Positions 8,423 through 15,663 of a stretch of 44,041 nucleotides of DNA are shown in pieces. Numbering within the stretch: position 1 is the first letter of the stretch; every line of letters begins with the position of its first letter. This stretch comes from Bradyrhizobium agreste. Lineage in GTDB: Bacteria > Pseudomonadota > Alphaproteobacteria > Rhizobiales > Xanthobacteraceae. Under the pieces are notes generated by a model. It saw only the letters and a program-made list of their open reading frames with translations. It was not told the DNA's origin and searched no databases. The stretch is from the NCBI RefSeq assembly GCF_016031625.1, contig NZ_JACCHP010000036.1, forward strand, positions 1 through 44,041, in the 5' to 3' direction. A program made the translations under genes and the position numbers.

Positions 8423-9262
8423 CTAGGCCTTGGATCGGGCGGCGCGTTGCGCGGCCCATTGCGCCTCGGTCCAGCCGAGCAAATCCTCGGCGCCGGAACT
8501 GCGCAGATGCGCGCCGCCGTCGATCACCACCATCTCGCCATTGATATAGGCGGCGCGATCCGAGACCAGGAAGCTGGCGAGATCGGCGAGCTCGCTATGC
8601 TGGCCAGTACGTCCAAGCGGGTTGCGCGCAGTCCAGCCTTCGTCACGGCCTTCGGGACGGAGCTGCCCGGCGGCCCCTGCGGTCGGAAACGGGCCCGGCG
8701 CGATCGCGACGGTGCGGATGCCCTTCGGGCCCCACTCCACCGCAAGGCTCCTGGTCATCGCCAGCAGTGCGGACTTCGCCATCGCCGAGGGAACCGTGAA
8801 GGCGCGGCCGGTGATGGTGGAGGTCGAGAGGATCGACAACACGACGCCGCCGTGCTCGGCCTCGATCCAGCGCCTGCCGGCGCCAAGCGTGCAATACATC
8901 GCGCCATGCAGCGTCGGCGCCAGGATGGCGTCCGCGGCACGGAAGGAGAGGCGCTCGCTCTGCGCGATGAAGGTGGCAGCGGCATTGTTGACGAGGATAT
9001 CGAGCGGCGCCTCGCGCCAGATCGCATCCATCATGTTGTCGACCGCCGCACCGTCGCGGATATCGCAGGCGATCGCGGTGACCTTGCCGCCGGTCTCTTC
9101 GCGCATCTCGCGCGCCGTCGCATCGAGCCGGTCGAGCTTGCGGCCGCAGATCACGAGCTCGGCGCCGAGCGCGAGGAAGCGACGGCCCATTGCGGCGCCA
9201 AGACCCGAGCCGCCGCCCGTGACGAGGATGCGCTTGTTCTTGAGGAGGCTTGTTTCAAACAT
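8423..9262 (-). CDS. SDR oxidoreductase resembling 2,4-dienoyl-CoA reductase
   Basis: 279 aa short-chain dehydrogenase. The NAD(P) site TGGGSGLG is at residues 15-22 and LVNNAAA at ~90-96. At the usual YxxxK position the sequence is S159-AMA-K163 (TVPSAMAKSALLAMTRSL), so the tyrosine is replaced. The surrounding pattern (VPSAxAK..., LAVEWGPKGIR, APGPFPTAGAAGQL, INGEMVVIDGG) follows the mitochondrial and bacterial 2,4-dienoyl-CoA reductase subgroup, where the catalytic Tyr lies elsewhere. The likely role is NADPH-dependent reduction of dienoyl-CoA during unsaturated fatty acid beta-oxidation. It diverges from a quinone oxidoreductase gene. Confidence 0.82.
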   Translation of the reverse strand: MFETSLLKNKRILVTGGGSGLGAAMGRRFLALGAELVICGRKLDRLDATAREMREETGGKVTAIACDIRDGAAVDNMMDAIWREAPLDILVNNAAATFIAQSERLSFRAADAILAPTLHGAMYCTLGAGRRWIEAEHGGVVLSILSTSTITGRAFTVPSAMAKSALLAMTRSLAVEWGPKGIRTVAIAPGPFPTAGAAGQLRPEGRDEGWTARNPLGRTGQHSELADLASFLVSDRAAYINGEMVVIDGGAHLRSSGAEDLLGWTEAQWAAQRAARSKA

Positions 9263-9291
9263 CGTTTGAATCCTCGCTGTTTCGATACACC

Positions 9292-9408
9292 GCGTTATTG
9301 CGAGAGCAGCGAAGCGATCCAGCCTATTTCCGCAGGACGGATTCTGGATTGCTTCGCGGAGCCTGTCATCGGGCCGCGCTTCGCGCGGACCCGGTGGCTC
9401 GCATGACG
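9292..9408. repeat. Palindromic dispersed repeat (TTGCGAGAGCAGCGAAGC type)
   Basis: Internal arms GCGAAGCGATCCAG and CTGGATTGCTTCGC pair. The right part carries CCGCGC...GCGCGG and ends GCATGACGG. It is related to the 24609-24724 copy and lies in the divergent gap 9263-9521. Apart from this element I see no certain promoter there. Confidence 0.7.
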
Positions 9409-9521
9409 GGAGGATAGCCGTCGCGCGACCTCAGACAAAGAATCCGGATTGTCGCCACTGCCTAAATCCGGCAGAAACGGCCAAACTATAATTCCACCCG
9501 AAACGCCCTCAAGGTGCCGCC

Positions 9522-10496
9522 ATGAAAGCCATCCTCTGCTCGCAATATTGCCAGCCTGACGACCTCGTTCTGACTGAGGTGCCGGATCCGGTGGCAGGGC
9601 CCGGCGAAGCCGTAATCGCGATCAAGGCGGCGGCGCTGAATTTCTTCGACATCCTGATGATCCAGGGCAAGTACCAGATCAAGCCGCCATTCCCGTTTTC
9701 TCCGGCGGCGGAAGTCGCTGGTGTGATCGAGAGCATCGGCCCCGGCGTCACCGATCTCAAGGTCGGCGATCGCGTGGTCGCCTCCTGCGGCCACAACGGC
9801 GCGCGCGAGAAGATCGCGCTGCCGGCAGCATCGATCGTGAAGATCCCCGACAATCTCGACTACGACCGCGCGGCCGGCATCATCATCATCTACGGCACCG
9901 CGCTGCATGCGCTGGAGGATCGCGCCAGCCCCAAGCCCGGCGAGACGCTCGCCGTGCTGGGCGCTGCCGGCGGCACCGGCCTTGCGGCCTGTGAGCTCGG
10001 CAAGCTGATGGGGTTGAAGGTGATCGCCTGCGCCTCGTCGGACGAGAAGCTCGAATTCGCCAAGGCGCACGGCGCAGAACTGACGCTGAATTACGCCAAG
10101 GAAGATCTGAAGGAAGGCCTGCGCAAGCTCACCGGCGGCAAGGGCGTCGACATCATCTTCGATCCCGTTGGCGGGGCTTACGCCGAACAGGCGCTGCGCT
10201 CGATTGCCTGGGAAGGCCGCTTCCTTGTCATCGGCTTTGCCGCCGGCGACATTCCCAAGATGCCGCTGAACCTCGCGCTGCTGAAGGGCTGCGACATCCG
10301 CGGCGTGTTCTGGGGCGCCTGGACGCGGCAGAATCCGGAGAAGAATCGCGCCAACCTGGAGAAGCTCGTGAAGTGGACCGCGGAAGGCAAGATCTCATCG
10401 CATGTCGATCGCACCTTCCCGCTGGCTCAGACTGCGGACGCGCTGAAAGTGCTCGCGGGCCGTCAGGCCATGGGCAAGGTGATCCTGCATCCGTGA
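9522..10496 (+). CDS. NADPH:quinone oxidoreductase family protein (zinc-free MDR)
   Basis: 324 aa medium-chain dehydrogenase/reductase. The N-terminal GroES-like domain (LTEVPDPVAGPGEAVI, ALNFFDILMIQGKY) is followed by a Rossmann domain with VLGAAGGTGLAACELGKL and a QOR-type GVDIIFDPVGG segment. The zinc-binding cysteine cluster of true alcohol dehydrogenases is absent. Family members reduce quinones or enoyl thioesters with NADPH, and the substrate here is unknown. ATG 9522 is preceded by AAGGTG as a possible ribosome site. The 400 bases downstream hold a palindromic repeat and no recognisable gene. Confidence 0.9.
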   Translation: MKAILCSQYCQPDDLVLTEVPDPVAGPGEAVIAIKAAALNFFDILMIQGKYQIKPPFPFSPAAEVAGVIESIGPGVTDLKVGDRVVASCGHNGAREKIALPAASIVKIPDNLDYDRAAGIIIIYGTALHALEDRASPKPGETLAVLGAAGGTGLAACELGKLMGLKVIACASSDEKLEFAKAHGAELTLNYAKEDLKEGLRKLTGGKGVDIIFDPVGGAYAEQALRSIAWEGRFLVIGFAAGDIPKMPLNLALLKGCDIRGVFWGAWTRQNPEKNRANLEKLVKWTAEGKISSHVDRTFPLAQTADALKVLAGRQAMGKVILHP

Positions 10497-10534
10497 TCGC
10501 GATGTTCTCGCGACGCTGTTTCAGCATACACAAG

Positions 10535-10637
10535 TGTCATCGCCCGGCTGTGACCGGGCGATCCAGTATTCCGGAGCGCCAGTGATTTAACCGAGAAGCC
10601 GCAGCGTTCCGGGTGACCCGCCTTCACGGGGATGACA
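10535..10637. repeat. Palindromic dispersed repeat (TGTCATCGCCCGG type), copy A
   Basis: The element runs from TGTCATCGCCCGG to GGGGATGACA and shares the internal block GGGCGATCCAGTA...CCGAGA..GCCGCAGCGT with the copy at 12962-13133. It lies in the 400-bp gap 10497-10896 between two plus-strand genes. The rest of that gap shows no gene or clear promoter. Confidence 0.75.
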
Positions 10638-10896
10638 GCGGGCGAGGAGCTAGCACTATGCCTGCCGCCGCATCGTAAGATCCCCATCAACCATAGCGAG
10701 CAAAATTGCGGTGCATTCCGCCGCGCCGCCGTAATCAAACCCAAATATCTCCAGATTCGCGCAAACCGCCGTCGTTTTTTGGGCTGAATCGGACGGCGAT
10801 TTACCGGTTCCAGTTAGCGGGGACTTCTGGACAACAACAAAAAGACTGAAGCCGGGACTGCCCCTGCGTTGCGTCAGTAATGGGGAGCATCACACC

Positions 10897-11748
10897 ATGG
10901 AGACGACGGCCTACCGTCCGTCGAAGGAGTCGCACGCACACGATTCCGATCGATCTGCATCACATCCGCCCATCGCATCCTATATCCGTGCACGGGCCAA
11001 GCGCGCCGAGCTGGCGCAGGACGATCCAATTCCACTGTTTCTGTCCGACCCGCTCGGCGCACCCGACCCGAGCGAATATGCGCCGGTGACATCGCGCTCC
11101 AGAATTGTCCCGCGTATGCTCGCGGCCGTTCTGGCGGCATTCAGCCTGGCAGTTCTGGCCACACTGTTTCAGTCCGACTTGCGCGACCTCTTAGCCGCCA
11201 GTGCCGCTAGCTGGGCTCGCATCGCGGCGGACCAGGCCATGGCGTCGGCCAGCGCGCCGACCAGACCGCAGATCCCTCCCAAGGATGCGGCCCGCGTGGG
11301 CGACACGAGGCTGGCGAGCGCCGACACGCAGGTACTCCCTGCACCGGCCATGCCGAGCCGAGAGGCGATCGCGACCGCCTATCAGACGGCGCTGCAAGCC
11401 CAAGGACAAACCCAACCGGCGCCCGCGCCCGTCGCGGCGCCGCCCGCACCGCCTACGCCCGCGAAGACGCTCGACGCCGACACGCTGGCCGGGCTGATGA
11501 CGCGCGCGAAGAACCTGTTGGGCGTCGGCGATATTGTTGCTGCCCGCCTGCTGCTTGAACGCGCGGCCAATGCACAGGATGCGACGGCTGCGTTTCTGCT
11601 GGCGCAGAGCTATGACCCGGCCGTGCTTGGCACCAGCGACTCGCGGCGCATCGCCGCCGACGCGGCCGCCGCGCGCGACTGGTATCAAAAGGCCGCGGCA
11701 CTCGGATCGGCGGAGGCGCGACAGCGTCTCGCCCAACTCTCAAACTAG
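10897..11748 (+). CDS. Single-pass membrane protein with C-terminal Sel1-like/TPR-like helices
   Basis: 283 aa. A ~70-residue polar N-terminus is followed by one transmembrane segment (about 71-91, VPRMLAAVLAAFSLAVLATL), a long Ala/Pro/Gln-rich linker (to ~185), and a C-terminal alpha-helical part (~195-283). The helical part contains Sel1-like repeat features (LLERAANAQDATAAFLLAQ, DWYQKAAALGSAEARQRLAQL). The expected topology is N-in with the helical domain in the periplasm. Sel1-like repeats usually mediate protein contacts; no enzymatic motif is seen. The TAXI binding-protein gene starts 18 bp downstream, so the two are probably co-transcribed and may work together (inference). Confidence 0.75.
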   Translation: METTAYRPSKESHAHDSDRSASHPPIASYIRARAKRAELAQDDPIPLFLSDPLGAPDPSEYAPVTSRSRIVPRMLAAVLAAFSLAVLATLFQSDLRDLLAASAASWARIAADQAMASASAPTRPQIPPKDAARVGDTRLASADTQVLPAPAMPSREAIATAYQTALQAQGQTQPAPAPVAAPPAPPTPAKTLDADTLAGLMTRAKNLLGVGDIVAARLLLERAANAQDATAAFLLAQSYDPAVLGTSDSRRIAADAAAARDWYQKAAALGSAEARQRLAQLSN

Positions 11749-11766
11749 AACGCTTCAGGGGACATC

Positions 11767-12927
11767 ATGCGTAACGCTTTGGGAATGGCGCTGGCCGCCA
11801 TCATGACCATCTGTGCCTTCGCGGCGCGCGCCGAGCAGGCCGAATACGATCCGGCCAAGGTCTCGGACAGCCTGAAGGCCATCTTCCAGTTCGGCTCGAG
11901 CTCGACCAAGCAGGCGCTGAACGCCAACACCGTCACGCTGATCACGGGGACGATCGGCGGCACCTATGTGCAGTTCGGCGCCGATCTCGCCTCCGTGCTC
12001 GACGACGGCAACAAGATCCGCGTGCTGCCGATCGTCGGCCGCGGCTCGGTGCAGAGCGTCGCCGACATCCTGTTCCTGCAAGGCGTCGATCTCGGCATCG
12101 TGCGGGCCGACACGCTCGACTATCTCGAGCGCAAGGGTTTCGCCAAGGACATCAAGCGGCAGTTCACCTATGTGACGAAGCTGTACAACGAGGAGATGCA
12201 GGTGATCGCGCCGAAATCGGTGACGACGCTGAAGGACCTCGAAGGCAAGACCGTCAGCGTCGACCTGCCCAACGGCGGCACCTTCGTCACTGCGCTCACC
12301 GTGTTCGAGCGGCTCGGGATCAAGGCGCAATTCGTCTATGTCGAGCAGCGCATCGCGATGGAGAAGCTGAAGGCCGGCGAGATCGATGCCGTCATCGTGG
12401 TCGGGGGCAAGCCGTACAAATCGGTCTCGACCTTCGGCAATGACGGCCGCTTCCACCTCGCGAAGGTGGACTACGCCAAGCCGCTGCAGAGCGACTACCT
12501 GCCGGCGACCCTGACCGCGAAGGACTATCCGAATTTGATCAAGGAGGGCGAGAGCGTCGACACGATCGCGGTGCCCGCGGTGCTTGCGGCATATAGTTGG
12601 GCGCCCAATACCGAGCGCTATCGCAAGCTCGCGCTGTTCGTGGACGCGTTCTTCACGAAATTCCCCGCGCTGCAGAATCCGCCCTTTCATCCCAAGTGGA
12701 AGGAGGTCTCGCTCGCGGCGCCGCTATCCGGCTGGAACAGATTGCCGGTGGCGCAGCAATGGCTCGACAAGCACGGCATCGAGCCGGTGACACGGCAGCG
12801 CTTCGAGGCGTTCCTGAAACAGAGCCCGGCGGCCGCGCAGGTGTCCGATGCGGACAAGGAAGCGCTGTTCAGGCAATTCCAGGCATGGGAGGCGGCGCGG
12901 GCGCAGGCGGGGGGCGAGAGGAAGTAG
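11767..12927 (+). CDS. TAXI-family (TRAP-associated) periplasmic solute-binding protein
   Basis: 386 aa. The signal peptide spans residues 1-22 (ending FAARA). The mature part has the TAXI-type two-lobe layout: TLITGTIGGTYVQFGADLA, LPIVGRGSVQSVADILFL, VDLGIVRADTL, LEGKTVSVDLPNGGTFVTA and LKAGEIDAVIVVGGKP. Such proteins feed TRAP-T permeases, but no permease gene lies nearby. It follows the Sel1-like gene by 18 bp and is probably in its operon. After the stop a palindromic repeat fills most of the gap to the convergent DUF1232 gene. Confidence 0.85.
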   Translation: MRNALGMALAAIMTICAFAARAEQAEYDPAKVSDSLKAIFQFGSSSTKQALNANTVTLITGTIGGTYVQFGADLASVLDDGNKIRVLPIVGRGSVQSVADILFLQGVDLGIVRADTLDYLERKGFAKDIKRQFTYVTKLYNEEMQVIAPKSVTTLKDLEGKTVSVDLPNGGTFVTALTVFERLGIKAQFVYVEQRIAMEKLKAGEIDAVIVVGGKPYKSVSTFGNDGRFHLAKVDYAKPLQSDYLPATLTAKDYPNLIKEGESVDTIAVPAVLAAYSWAPNTERYRKLALFVDAFFTKFPALQNPPFHPKWKEVSLAAPLSGWNRLPVAQQWLDKHGIEPVTRQRFEAFLKQSPAAAQVSDADKEALFRQFQAWEAARAQAGGERK

Positions 12928-12961
12928 ACAACAAGGCGGCAAACGCCATCCACACAGGAGC

Positions 12962-13133
12962 TGTCATCGCCCGGCTTGCCGCCTTCGCTAAAGCTTCGGC
13001 GGCCGAGCACCCTTGTGGCCCCGGCGTAGCCTTGGCGGAGCCGGGGACCGGGCGATCCAGTACTCCGAGACGATTGCGATTGAACCGAGAGGCCGCAGCG
13101 TACTGGATGCCCCGGTCAAGCCGGGGCATGACA
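12962..13133. repeat. Palindromic dispersed repeat (TGTCATCGCCCGG type), copy B
   Basis: It begins TGTCATCGCCCGGCTTG and ends CAAGCCGGGGCATGACA, with the internal block GGGCGATCCAGTACTCCGAG shared with 10535-10637. Extra internal sequence (GCCTTCGCTAAAGCTTCGGC...) makes it longer. It occupies most of the convergent gap 12928-13151. Confidence 0.8.
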
Positions 13134-13151
13134 GTGTGCTGGTAGCGAAGG

Positions 13152-13547
13152 CTACTCCGCCACTTCCACTTCTGCCTCCGCCTCATCCAGCCCGCGCTTC
13201 AGCGCGGCACGGGCGGCGTCGCGGTGCTCATTTGTGATGTGGCTGGCAACCATCCGGATCGCAGTGGCGAGCACGGCGGCGTCATCGGCGAAGCCGAGCA
13301 TGGGCATCACGTCCGCGACGAAGTCGAACGGCAGGATGAAATAGGCGATCGCACCCAACAGCGAAGCCTGGACGTGGCGCGGCGTCTGCCGGTCGAACGC
13401 GCAGTAATAGGCGGCAAGCAGATCCTCCGCGAACGGCAGATGCGCAGCGACCCGCTTCAGCTTGCGCCAGAAGCGGCGGCGCACGCTCTCGCGATCTTCC
13501 GCGAGCCGATCGGCCGGCTCGAAGCCGACGCTGTGCTCGGCAGCCAT
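13152..13547 (-). CDS. DUF1232 (YkvA-like) protein
   Basis: 131 aa from ATG 13547 (MAAEHSVGFEPADRLAED), preceded by GGGAG about 10 bases upstream. A longer in-frame reading to 13631 is Gly/Pro-rich and unlikely. The core QASLLGAIAYFILPFDFV then ADVMPMLGFADDAAVLATAI is the DUF1232 signature: a hydrophobic helix, the PxDxxPD-like loop (here PFDFVADVMP) and a GxxDDA segment. The biochemical role is unknown. The C-terminus is acidic (DEAEAEVEVAE). Confidence 0.85.
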   Translation of the reverse strand: MAAEHSVGFEPADRLAEDRESVRRRFWRKLKRVAAHLPFAEDLLAAYYCAFDRQTPRHVQASLLGAIAYFILPFDFVADVMPMLGFADDAAVLATAIRMVASHITNEHRDAARAALKRGLDEAEAEVEVAE

Positions 13548-13646
13548 GTGCGACAAACTCCCTTCGGCCGGAGGCGGCGGACCGCCCCATCCCGGCTGAT
13601 CACAACATGGGGATGCGGCCGGCCCCTGCAAGATGTCAGCTTGATG

Positions 13647-13937
13647 TCAGCCAGCGATGGCGTCCATCGCCTTGGCCAGCGCAATGTCGCGCGCGGTGAC
13701 GCCGCCGGCATCGTGGGTCGACAGCACCACCTCCACCGTCTTGTAAACGTTGCGCCATTCGGGGTGGTGATCCATCTTCTCGGCGACCAGCGCGGCACGG
13801 CTCATGAAGCCGAACGCCTCGTTGAAATCCTTGAAGACAAAGGTTTTCCCGATGGCGTCGCGGCCTGGGACGTCAGTCCAGCCGGGCAGTCCGCCCAACG
13901 CCTGCCTGCGCGCCTCCGCCGAGAGCCGTTCTGCCAT
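13647..13937 (-). CDS. phhB: 4a-hydroxytetrahydrobiopterin dehydratase (pterin-4a-carbinolamine dehydratase)
   Basis: 96 aa from ATG 13937 (MAERLSAEARRQAL), which has GGAG six bases upstream. Two further in-frame ATGs at 13943 and 13949 would add 2-4 residues. The family core is clear: EKMDHHPEWRNVYKTVEVVL then STHDAGGVTARDIALAKAMD. The adjacent histidines (HHPEW) and the later STHD histidine form the active site that dehydrates the 4a-carbinolamine and regenerates the pterin cofactor of aromatic amino acid hydroxylases. No phenylalanine hydroxylase gene is nearby, so its partner is elsewhere or it has a moonlighting role. Confidence 0.93.
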   Translation of the reverse strand: MAERLSAEARRQALGGLPGWTDVPGRDAIGKTFVFKDFNEAFGFMSRAALVAEKMDHHPEWRNVYKTVEVVLSTHDAGGVTARDIALAKAMDAIAG

Positions 13938-14089
13938 GATCATCTCCATCCTTCAGGGGAACTTTACCCTAACCCCGTGCTGACGCCCGGGTTCATACGG
14001 GGATTTCCTCCATCTGCTAACCATGACGGAGATGTAACCCCGCGGGACAAGAAATTTGCTACAATTGCACGCATAGATCGCCGGCCAAG

Positions 14090-15535
14090 ATGAAACTGAG
14101 CCTGAAGCGCCTGTTTGGGAGATCGATGACCGGGGGATTGGACCTGGCCGAAGCACCCCCTCCGCCTTCGCCGCGATCCGCGGCGCGGAAGACGGCGCTC
14201 GTGTCTCTGGCCCTGGTGCTTGCCATCATCGGCGCGCTCGCCGGCGGCTACTATTTCGCGATGCGGCCGGTGACGCTGAGGATCGCGGTCGGCCCTGCCA
14301 ACAGCGACGACGTCAAGGTCGTGCAGACGCTGACGCAAGGCTTCGCTCAGCACAAGAGCCAGGTGCGGCTGCGCCCGATCCAGACCGACGGTGCCACCGC
14401 CAGCGCCAATGCGCTCGCGGAGGGCAAGGTCGACCTCGCCATCGTGCGCGGCGACCTCGACGTGCCGAAGAACGCACAGGCGGTCGCGACCCTGCGCAAG
14501 AACGTCGTGGTGCTGTGGTCCGTGCCCGCCAAGGGCAAGAAGAAAGGCGCGAAGATCACCAAGATCGCGCAGCTCGCCGGCCATCGCATCGGCGTCGTCG
14601 GCCGCACCCAGGCCAACGTCAATCTGCTCAAGGTGATCCTGCAACAATACGGCGTCGACCCGGCCAAGGTCGAGATCGTGCAATTTCCCGCCAATGAAGT
14701 TGCCGAGGCGATCAAGGCCCAGAAGGCCGACGTCTATCTCGCGGCCGGCCCGGTCAACAGCAGGATCACTGCTGACGCGATCGCAGCGTCTATCAAGGAA
14801 GGCGGCACGCCGACCTTCCTCGCCATCGATTCAGCGGACGCCATCGCGCAGAATCATCCGGTCTATGAAGCGTCCGAGATTCCAGCCGGCACCTATGGCG
14901 GCTCGCCCGCGCGACCCGAGGACGAGGTCAAGACCATCAGCTTTTCGCATCACATCGTGGCGCGCAAAGGCGTGTCCGAGACCACCATCGCGGCGTTCAC
15001 GCGCCAGCTGTTCGCCGTGCGGCAGCAATTGGTGACGGAATTCCCGCTGGCGGCGAAGATCGAGACCCCCGATACCGACAAGGACGCCGTGATCCCCGTG
15101 CATCCGGGTGCAGCCGCCTTCGTCGACGGCGAGGAGAAAACCTTTCTCGACCAGTACAGCGATTACATCTGGTGGGGCCTGATGGCGCTGTCCGCCATGG
15201 GTTCGATCGGCGCCTGGTTCGCGGGCTATCTGAAGAAGGACGAGCGCGACAGCAACAATCATCAGCGCGAACGTCTGCTTGATATGATCGCGGCGGCGCG
15301 CAAGTGCGAGACGACCGAAGAGCTCGACCAGATGCAGACCGAAGCCGACGACATCCTGCGCGATACGCTGCGCTGTTACGATCACGGCGCGATCGAGGAA
15401 GGCGCGCTCACCGCCTTCAACATTGCGCTCGATCAATTCCACGCCGCCGTCGCCGACCGCAAGACGGTGCTGATGAGCCTGCCGCAGAACCTGCAGCGGG
15501 CCGGCGCGCAATTCCGGGCCGCCGGCAACGCCTGA
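14090..15535 (+). CDS. Membrane-anchored TAXI-type binding protein with cytoplasmic C-terminal domain
   Basis: 481 aa. A positively charged N-terminus and Pro-rich stretch precede TM1 (about 35-57). The periplasmic TAXI-like domain follows (IAVGPANSDDVKVVQTLTQ, EGKVDLAIVRGDLD, LAGHRIGVVGRTQANVNLL, AQKADVYLAAGPV). TM2 is at about 359-380 (WWGLMALSAMGSIGAWFAGY), then a 100-residue cytoplasmic alpha-helical tail (RERLLDMIAAARKCETTEEL, then DQMQTEADDILRDTL). A two-TM layout with a binding domain outside and a helical domain inside looks more like a sensor or scaffold than a classic soluble TRAP binding protein. No TRAP permease is adjacent. A TACAAT -10-like hexamer at 14060-14065 could be its promoter. 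Confidence 0.8.
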   Translation: MKLSLKRLFGRSMTGGLDLAEAPPPPSPRSAARKTALVSLALVLAIIGALAGGYYFAMRPVTLRIAVGPANSDDVKVVQTLTQGFAQHKSQVRLRPIQTDGATASANALAEGKVDLAIVRGDLDVPKNAQAVATLRKNVVVLWSVPAKGKKKGAKITKIAQLAGHRIGVVGRTQANVNLLKVILQQYGVDPAKVEIVQFPANEVAEAIKAQKADVYLAAGPVNSRITADAIAASIKEGGTPTFLAIDSADAIAQNHPVYEASEIPAGTYGGSPARPEDEVKTISFSHHIVARKGVSETTIAAFTRQLFAVRQQLVTEFPLAAKIETPDTDKDAVIPVHPGAAAFVDGEEKTFLDQYSDYIWWGLMALSAMGSIGAWFAGYLKKDERDSNNHQRERLLDMIAAARKCETTEELDQMQTEADDILRDTLRCYDHGAIEEGALTAFNIALDQFHAAVADRKTVLMSLPQNLQRAGAQFRAAGNA

Positions 15536-15588
15536 GCAGCACTTGCGCGCGTTATTGCTGCGTCACATTGTCTCAATATAGCTTGCCC

Positions 15589-15628
15589 CGTCATTCCGGG
15601 CGCGCAACGCGCGAACCCCGGAATGACG
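15589..15628. repeat. Short palindromic repeat (CGTCATTCCGGG type)
   Basis: CGTCATTCCGGG and CCCCGGAATGACG flank an inner CGCGCAACGCGCG stem-loop. It is a compact form of the dispersed palindromes, placed between the membrane TAXI gene and phoD. It may attenuate read-through. Confidence 0.8.
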
Positions 15629-15663
15629 TGCCTTCCTGCAAGCTCGGGTTCGGAGCCATCTTC

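Noticed and set aside
15304..15663. N-terminal extension of PhoD upstream of 15664
   Set aside because: It overlaps the TAXI gene and a repeat. The Tat signal begins exactly at ATG 15664.
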